From positions 62,001 to 126,000 of the forward strand of contig CAMXCT020001654.1 in the NCBI GenBank assembly GCA_947184155.2: 64,000 nucleotides of DNA, in the 5' to 3' direction. The DNA is from Cladocopium goreaui (lineage: Eukaryota; Sar; Dinophyceae; Suessiales; Symbiodiniaceae). A model generated the notes under the pieces. It searched no databases, was not told where the DNA came from, and saw only the letters and a program-made list of their open reading frames with translations. This document shows, one piece after another, positions 60,001-64,000 of the stretch (positions within the stretch are counted from its first letter, which is position 1; each line of letters starts with the position of its first letter). The position numbers and the translations under genes were made by a program.

Positions 60001-62762
60001 ATATAATTATATATATATTATATATATATGCATTTGCATCAACTTTAAATAGCAGTTGCTTACATTTGTACATTCGAAGATCTTTCAAGGTGTAGGGGCC
60101 CATTCGGGACCCTTAGATTCCCCAGCTGGATCAAGTCTACAGCAACTTGCTGGGCAGTAAATCATCACCAATTTCACCATGGGTGGTAAAAATCATCAAT
60201 ATACCATTAACATAGCAATGGAAAATGGCCCATCAATGCTCATATAACCATCAACATTTTATGGGCACAACCATCCCCAATAAAATCATATACCATCTGG
60301 ATATATTTTATGGCTGATGGTTGTACCCAATAAAATTTTGATGGTTATATGGATTTATATGAATGTTTACCATCTGGATATGACTCACAGTTTGCCATGG
60401 AAAATCAAGCACCATGCTATTAAGTTCGGTAAACCATCTATTTCTATGGGCCATGGCTTCCATGGCTATGTTAAAAAACCAAATGGTATATGGGTGATTC
60501 AAGGTGGCTTTGCTAACATTACTGTTCTCATCTCACAGCCAGTGAGGTCATGCCCAAAATGCCAATAGTTCCCGTGATCGCAAATGAGAAAACATATTCC
60601 CAGGTTTCTAGGTGAATATCATGGTTTCTTATGTTTCCTTTATTCCACATTGGGTTTCCCCACTGGCAATTCAAATTGTCACATAGATATGTATGATATG
60701 TTTTCTGAACACCAGTTCTAGATCATGTCCTACGCATTGTTTCCCGGAGTTTTCTGGGTTTTCCCTTCTTTTTTGGATGTTTACCCTGGAAAACATCCAG
60801 TGACACCTGCCCGGCGAGAAGCGTTTTGTAGACTTCCAGGTTGACATCTTGGCCCTGCAGTCCTCGGCGATTTGAGAAGACTATAGTTGAAATACGATCT
60901 TTAGAATCAAACCAGGTATGGGATCATGAAGTATACTATAATTTGTATACATTACCTAAAGTATACTAATTATTGTAAAATATATCAAGTATAGTATGTG
61001 ATCATTAAAATCATGCCAAGTGGGTATGATATTTCTAAGTTGAGTTGATAATTTTCTCGATGGCATTGTGGACCCCAAATTACATAATCTTACGACAGTC
61101 ATGGTGTGTTTGTCCATTTAGTTTGCTCCTGATTTATGGATGGATGGAGATGGTTTACATCGAGTAAATGAACAAAACCAAACCGTTAATATGAAACACA
61201 CCCCTAAAGTCCACTGGTTTATGTGGCTACAAGTCCAATTTAAGATGATTTAAACCTGCAGTTCAATATGTTTAAGTTAAATCAGTATTGTTTCGTTCAC
61301 AATGTTGATGCATAATTCCTCATGTTTATAATGGAGGGTGAATTCCCGATTTATTCTGGTTGAGGGTTTCAATTTCAACCATCTTGAAACATATTAGTCA
61401 ATGGGAAGGATTATCCCATATATTATGGAAAATAAAAAATCGTTCCAAACCACCAACCAGTATTGATGATTCAACCACCTTTGTATTTGCATGATCCAAG
61501 TCGCGTGGCGCCCAAGCGACGGCCGGATCCCACTGCAGACCGCTGGAGCAAATCTCCGTGACGCGACGAAAGTGCGGCGTCCTGAGGATGGGTTTATGGG
61601 GGAACTTATGATGGGAATTTATGGTGGTTTTGTAGTGATTTATGATGCTTTTGTAATGGATTTATGATGGTTTTGGAGTGGTTTCATGGTGGTTTCTTGG
61701 TGTTTCTGGGGAATATTTATGGATATAGCAGGGCCAATAATTATGGGATGATATTGGGATAATAACGGTAACAATAGTGGTTGATTGGTAATAAGGAACC
61801 AATAACAATTGGTAAATGTTTGATAATAGTGGTAAAATCATCGAAGTAAGTAAATGGTAGATTTTCCAGCTAGTCATGTTTTATTACCACAGGGTAAAGC
61901 ATCCTGGAACAGTGTTTCTATCTTTTTGGTAGGTTGCTACATGTACAGTAAATATAAATAAATAAATAAATATATATATATATATACAAATAAACCAAAA
62001 ATATGCATGTATGTATGTATTGTAATGTAATGCAATGCAAGGTAATGTAATGTATGTGCATATGTATTTCACAGAACAGCATATGCATATATAATTACAT
62101 ATAATTACTCACTTGTGTGCAATATGTAGGTCAAAACTCCAAACCCACGGAATCACCAATGCTGTTTATCTGTGGTATGAAGCCATCGTTTATTGCAAAA
62201 AAAAAGGGACAATTTACCTTTGGGCCCATTCCATCCCAGATCATCCCAGCTCCAAGGGTCTGATCCGCCTCCGCCACTGGCAGCTGCGGCATGGGAAGCC
62301 CCATGGCACGGTAGTAGGATCTGATCCCAGCGCTGGCAGCGATGACGTCCAGCAACTCGCCTTGTGAAAGGCCATTTCTGAGGCTCCCGAAGATTTGTCA
62401 AGCGTGGCTAGCTGGGAAATCCCCAAACTAAATGGAAGTGCTAATGGGAACATAATTTTGAAATGTGGGGAAATGTCCATTGCTGTGTTTCCTAGTGTTA
62501 GATTACCAGAGCACAAGCAACATATAACCTGGCTAATAATTAACCTGGCTAATAATTCAGCCAAAATGTAGATACATGATTCAAATTAGTTTGCCAAGAT
62601 TAACCAAACATTCTGAAATTCATACCAAGCTTTAATTCCACCATCCAGGATGCATTACAAAATGATCGATCCGACCACCCCCTTGCAGCTCCCATCTCAG
62701 CAGCGCCCGGCGAAAGTCGCTGCAGAGTCGCAAAGGCGGATGCACTTTTCCTCTTTTAGCTC
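51134..62762 (-). CDS. Paralog B: multi-exon gene of unknown family (3' part)
   Basis: Fourteen exons from 62762 to 51134 join in phase into 359 codons including the stop. Each matches paralog A in order and phase; lengths are equal except one exon (100 versus 103) and the last. The 5' part lies outside the window. The spacing to the matching exons of A is about 25 to 30 kb. The protein is roughly 85 to 87% identical to A over the shared exons by hand count. Function unknown. Confidence 0.8.
52080..52250 (-). CDS. Possible exon or decayed coding block
   Basis: A minus-strand frame reads [20 protein letters not shown] and [17 protein letters not shown] weak match (TTTTCGGCACA, AATGTGCC) exists near 22150-22200 at the equivalent place in paralog A, but the match contains a 4-base length difference and the flanking exons already join without it. 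I consider it unproven. Confidence 0.25.
52937..52965 (-). CDS. Paralog B, 29 bp micro-exon
   Basis: Encodes KRNLAAFCP, identical to paralog A at 23614-23642. GC donor (CCTT then GCATTC). Confidence 0.75.
53385..53449 (-). CDS. Paralog B exon (ATGQSSKE...[10 protein letters not shown])
   Basis: The exon is 65 bases, encoding [20 protein letters not shown] and RW. The acceptor is CCCAAG and the donor GA (TG then GACATT), as in paralog A. Confidence 0.85.
54019..54152. repeat. GATA/GACA microsatellite
   Basis: About 33 tetranucleotide units, with regular alternation of GATA and GACA in the middle. Confidence 0.95.
54503..54600 (-). CDS. Paralog B exon ([16 protein letters not shown]...)
   Basis: Encodes [20 protein letters not shown] and FTAMTMVVD in 98 bases. 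Differs from paralog A by two I/V changes and otherwise only silent ones. GC donor. Confidence 0.9.
55330..55431. mobile_element. Inverted-repeat element, family 3
   Basis: CTGGGTAAATTAAAATAATTCAC to GTTATAATTTACCCAG, with the GTGAGGTCG direct repeat. It is the same design as 18447-18558. Confidence 0.7.
55529..55597 (-). CDS. Paralog B exon ([11 protein letters not shown]...RID)
   Basis: The exon is 69 bases, encoding [20 protein letters not shown] and ID. The same GA donor as in paralog A (GACA then GATGCTGAG) is conserved, as are about 10 bases of intron after it. Confidence 0.8.
56028..56166 (-). CDS. Paralog B exon with conserved in-frame TGA
   Basis: The exon is 139 bases. It reads [20 protein letters not shown] (56113-56115), then [20 protein letters not shown] and DVQLMVDL. 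Length, splice sites and TGA position equal those of paralog A, while both surrounding introns have diverged. Confidence 0.8.
56334..56357 (-). CDS. Possible optional phase-0 exon of paralog B
   Basis: Counterpart of 26837-26869: HLSFFQDL between a GGTAG acceptor and a GA donor. Included here because the block is conserved inside otherwise unrelated introns. Confidence 0.3.
56706..56760 (-). CDS. Paralog B exon ([18 protein letters not shown])
   Basis: The exon is 55 bases, acceptor GGCCGAG then G, donor GT (GCC then GTCACT). Paralog A uses GC at this place. Confidence 0.85.
57450..57479 (-). CDS. Paralog B, 30 bp micro-exon (FHWSSVAYP)
   Basis: The acceptor GCAACAG is followed by [10 protein letters not shown] and CC, then a GC donor. 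The final CC and the G of the next exon form a proline codon as in paralog A. The plus strand is open here too (GGYATELQW), but exon borders fit the minus strand. Confidence 0.75.
57786..57838. repeat. GCAT and GGAT microsatellite
   Basis: About six ATGC units followed by about seven GGAT units. Confidence 0.9.
58458..58495 (-). CDS. Paralog B exon ([12 protein letters not shown])
   Basis: The exon is 38 bases, acceptor CCCTAAG, GC donor (CTTGG then GCCACG). Corresponds to 32398-32435. Confidence 0.8.
59012..59115. mobile_element. Inverted-repeat element, family 1
   Basis: CCCTCTGGTAAACGTTTACA to TTAGTTCACCAGAGGGTA, the same subfamily as 11521-11629. Confidence 0.7.
59277..59380. mobile_element. 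Inverted-repeat element, family 1
   Basis: TACCCTCTGGTAAACTAACATAGCTA is complementary to TAGCTATGTTAGTTTACCAGAGGGTA: 26 perfectly paired bases, the best-preserved copy in the window, about 75 bases from the next exon. Confidence 0.85.
59461..59527 (-). CDS. Paralog B exon ([13 protein letters not shown]...NSKW)
   Basis: After TTTCGAG then G the exon reads [20 protein letters not shown] and KW. The end follows the phase argument given for paralog A; identity continues to 59454. Confidence 0.8.
60368..60488. mobile_element. Inverted-repeat element, family 1
   Basis: TACCATCTGGATATGACTC to AAAAAACCAAATGGTA, with the CAGTTTGCCATGGAAAAT arm shared with 8511 and 17395. Confidence 0.6.
60823..60862 (-). 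CDS. Paralog B exon ([12 protein letters not shown])
   Basis: The exon is 40 bases; acceptor CGCCGAG, GC donor (AAAAC then GCTTCT). Corresponds to 34763-34802. Confidence 0.8.
61355..61462. mobile_element. Inverted-repeat element, family 2
   Basis: TCTGGTTGAGGGTTTCAA to CCAAACCACCAACCAG, with the interior GGGAAGGATTATCCCATATATTATGG. Confidence 0.65.
61505..61581 (-). CDS. Paralog B exon ([20 protein letters not shown])
   Basis: The exon is 77 bases; encodes TPHFR and [22 protein letters not shown] donor where paralog A has GT. Confidence 0.85.
62261..62360 (-). CDS. Paralog B exon ([20 protein letters not shown])
   Basis: The exon is 100 bases; encodes [27 protein letters not shown] and a short variable end. 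The acceptor is CACAAG and the donor GA (GATCA then GACCC). Confidence 0.9.
62732..62762 (-). CDS. Paralog B exon ([10 protein letters not shown])
   Basis: The exon is 31 bases, peptide identical to paralog A; GC donor (T then GCGACT). This is the most upstream exon of B recognised in the window. Confidence 0.8.
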
Positions 62763-62885
62763 CTCCATGGGAACCCAAGGGGTTTGCTAAACCGACGACA
62801 TTTTGACAAGGAGGTGCCAATTTCAATGATGAAGCATTGTTTGAATAGATTTGTGCATATATATATATATACAGTATATCAATAA

Positions 62886-63375
62886 ATCTATCTATCTATC
62901 TATCTACCTATCTATCTATCTGTCTACCTACCTACCTACCTACCTATCTAAGTCTCTATATTTTGTTTTTTCTTTCTATTGTTCTATCGTTCTATCTTTC
63001 TATCTATTCCATCCATCTATTCTATTCTTGTATATTCTATTCGATTCTATCTTATCTATAGAATTACATTTATCTGTTGATTCTATCTTATCTATCTAAT
63101 CTTTCTAATCTATCTAATCTATCTAATCTATCTAATTGATCTAATCGGTCAAATCGATCTAATCGATCTAATCGATCTAACCGATCTAATCTATCTAATC
63201 TATCTAATCGATCTAACCGATCTATTCTATCTAATCTATCGGATCTATTGAATCGATCTATCGATCTATCGACCTATCGACCTATCGATCTATCGATCTA
63301 TCGATCTTTCTATCTATCGATCTATCGATCTATCGATCTATCGATCTATCGATCTATCGATCTATCGATCTATCG

Positions 63376-63409
<34 letters not shown>

Positions 63410-63410
63410 A
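62886..63410. repeat. Long compound TCTA microsatellite with ATCGATCT block
   Basis: Starts as CTAT units, passes through CTAC, irregular TTCTAT and AATCTATCT, then a regular CGATCTAT array (about 63240-63380) and returns to CTAT. It lies where an upstream exon of paralog B would be expected; none was seen. Confidence 0.95.
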
Positions 63411-63569
63411 CGTAACATCATATATATATATAGCATTTATCTGAATTTAAAATCAAACAAAATAGAAGTTCAAGAATTATAGATGAATGCCAATTCGTTT
63501 TTTTGGGGGTAACTCTTGATGGTCAAGGTTTAGTCAGGGAATGACACCATCACCATCACGGCACCACAG

Positions 63570-63697
63570 AAGGGATGCAACCAATCCCATGGCCACCCGC
63601 TGTGGGGGTTTCAACCCATCCAAGAATGCCGCAGCCGTGATGCCAAATAAGAACAAAGAACTTTGTTCGGATCGTTTCACGCAAGGAGTTTGCAAAG
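63570..63697 (+). CDS. Plus-strand exon candidate with Cys-rich end
   Basis: An acceptor CCACAG and a classical donor (AAAG then GTATGT) bound 42 codons including MATRCGGFNPSKNAAAVMPN and KNKELCSDRFTQGVCK. The C-x(8)-C spacing near the end recalls a CCCH-type zinc finger start, but no complete finger is visible. It is the only candidate clearly favouring the plus strand; the minus strand is open as well. Confidence 0.35.
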
Positions 63698-64000
63698 GTA
63701 TGTGCATTGAAACAATGAAGAAAATTTGGATGGTTTGGCAACCAAAAATTCAAAATGATTACCTTCTGGTAACATAAACATAGCTAATTATGGAACATTA
63801 CCATTTTCAATGTATAAATGGGCCTTTTCAATAGCTATTTTGACATAACCAAAGGGTACTTAGATGTTGGTGAATCAGCGGTTTTGCAATACGAAACCAT
63901 CCCGGCGGCTAGTGATTGATTGTGTGTATACTGTACGCCTATGATTATGCATACACATATGTGGCCTCAACAATGAGATGATTTTATTCCTGGCCTTGAC

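Noticed and set aside
1..64000. tRNA, rRNA, spliced-leader or CRISPR features
   Set aside because: No cloverleaf with intact A and B boxes, no rRNA core sequence, no full spliced-leader sequence and no regular repeat-spacer array was recognised by eye.

Overview
The window looks like nuclear DNA of a dinoflagellate, most plausibly a photosynthetic one (inference). Coding sequence is confined to short GC-rich exons of about 30 to 140 bases, separated by long AT-rich introns full of microsatellites and 100 to 130 bp inverted-repeat elements. Where exon borders can be fixed by comparing paralogs, most introns begin with GC or GA rather than GT and end in AG, usually followed by G. This is the splice pattern known from dinoflagellates. 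One gene matches the plastid stromal processing peptidase (M16 family), which fits a plastid-bearing host. Almost every exon I can support lies on the minus strand.

Layout from right to left, in the direction of transcription. (1) Positions 62762 to 51134 hold the 3' part of a gene here called paralog B: 14 phase-compatible exons, about 359 codons to a stop; its 5' part lies beyond the window. (2) Positions about 50500 to 21490 hold paralog A, a tandem head-to-tail copy. Fourteen exons match B one for one in order, phase and nearly always length; further upstream exons (38113 to 38897 and scattered candidates up to 50.5 kb) probably form its 5' half. By hand count the encoded proteins are roughly 85 to 87% identical over the shared exons and most differences are synonymous, so both copies look maintained. 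I do not recognise the protein family. (3) Positions 18867 to 16188 hold four spliceable exons of an M16 peptidase resembling the stromal processing peptidase. (4) Positions 15737 to 4740 hold eight isolated minus-strand exon candidates of unknown product, which may continue the M16 gene or belong to others.

The rest is repeats: a 2.4 kb tandem duplication inside paralog A that duplicates exons (42.5 to 48.2 kb) and contains expanded minisatellites; an AT-rich 1.6 kb insert followed by a 526 bp fold-back element (28.9 to 31.06 kb) in one intron of A; a pair of about 500 bp direct repeats resembling LTRs (5.8 and 7.5 kb); a 120 bp tandem repeat at 20.5 kb; and at least five families of short inverted-repeat elements. 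I found no tRNA, rRNA, CRISPR array or bacterial-type operon. Exon limits come from reading frames, splice dinucleotides and paralog comparison by eye; no transcript data or database search was available.
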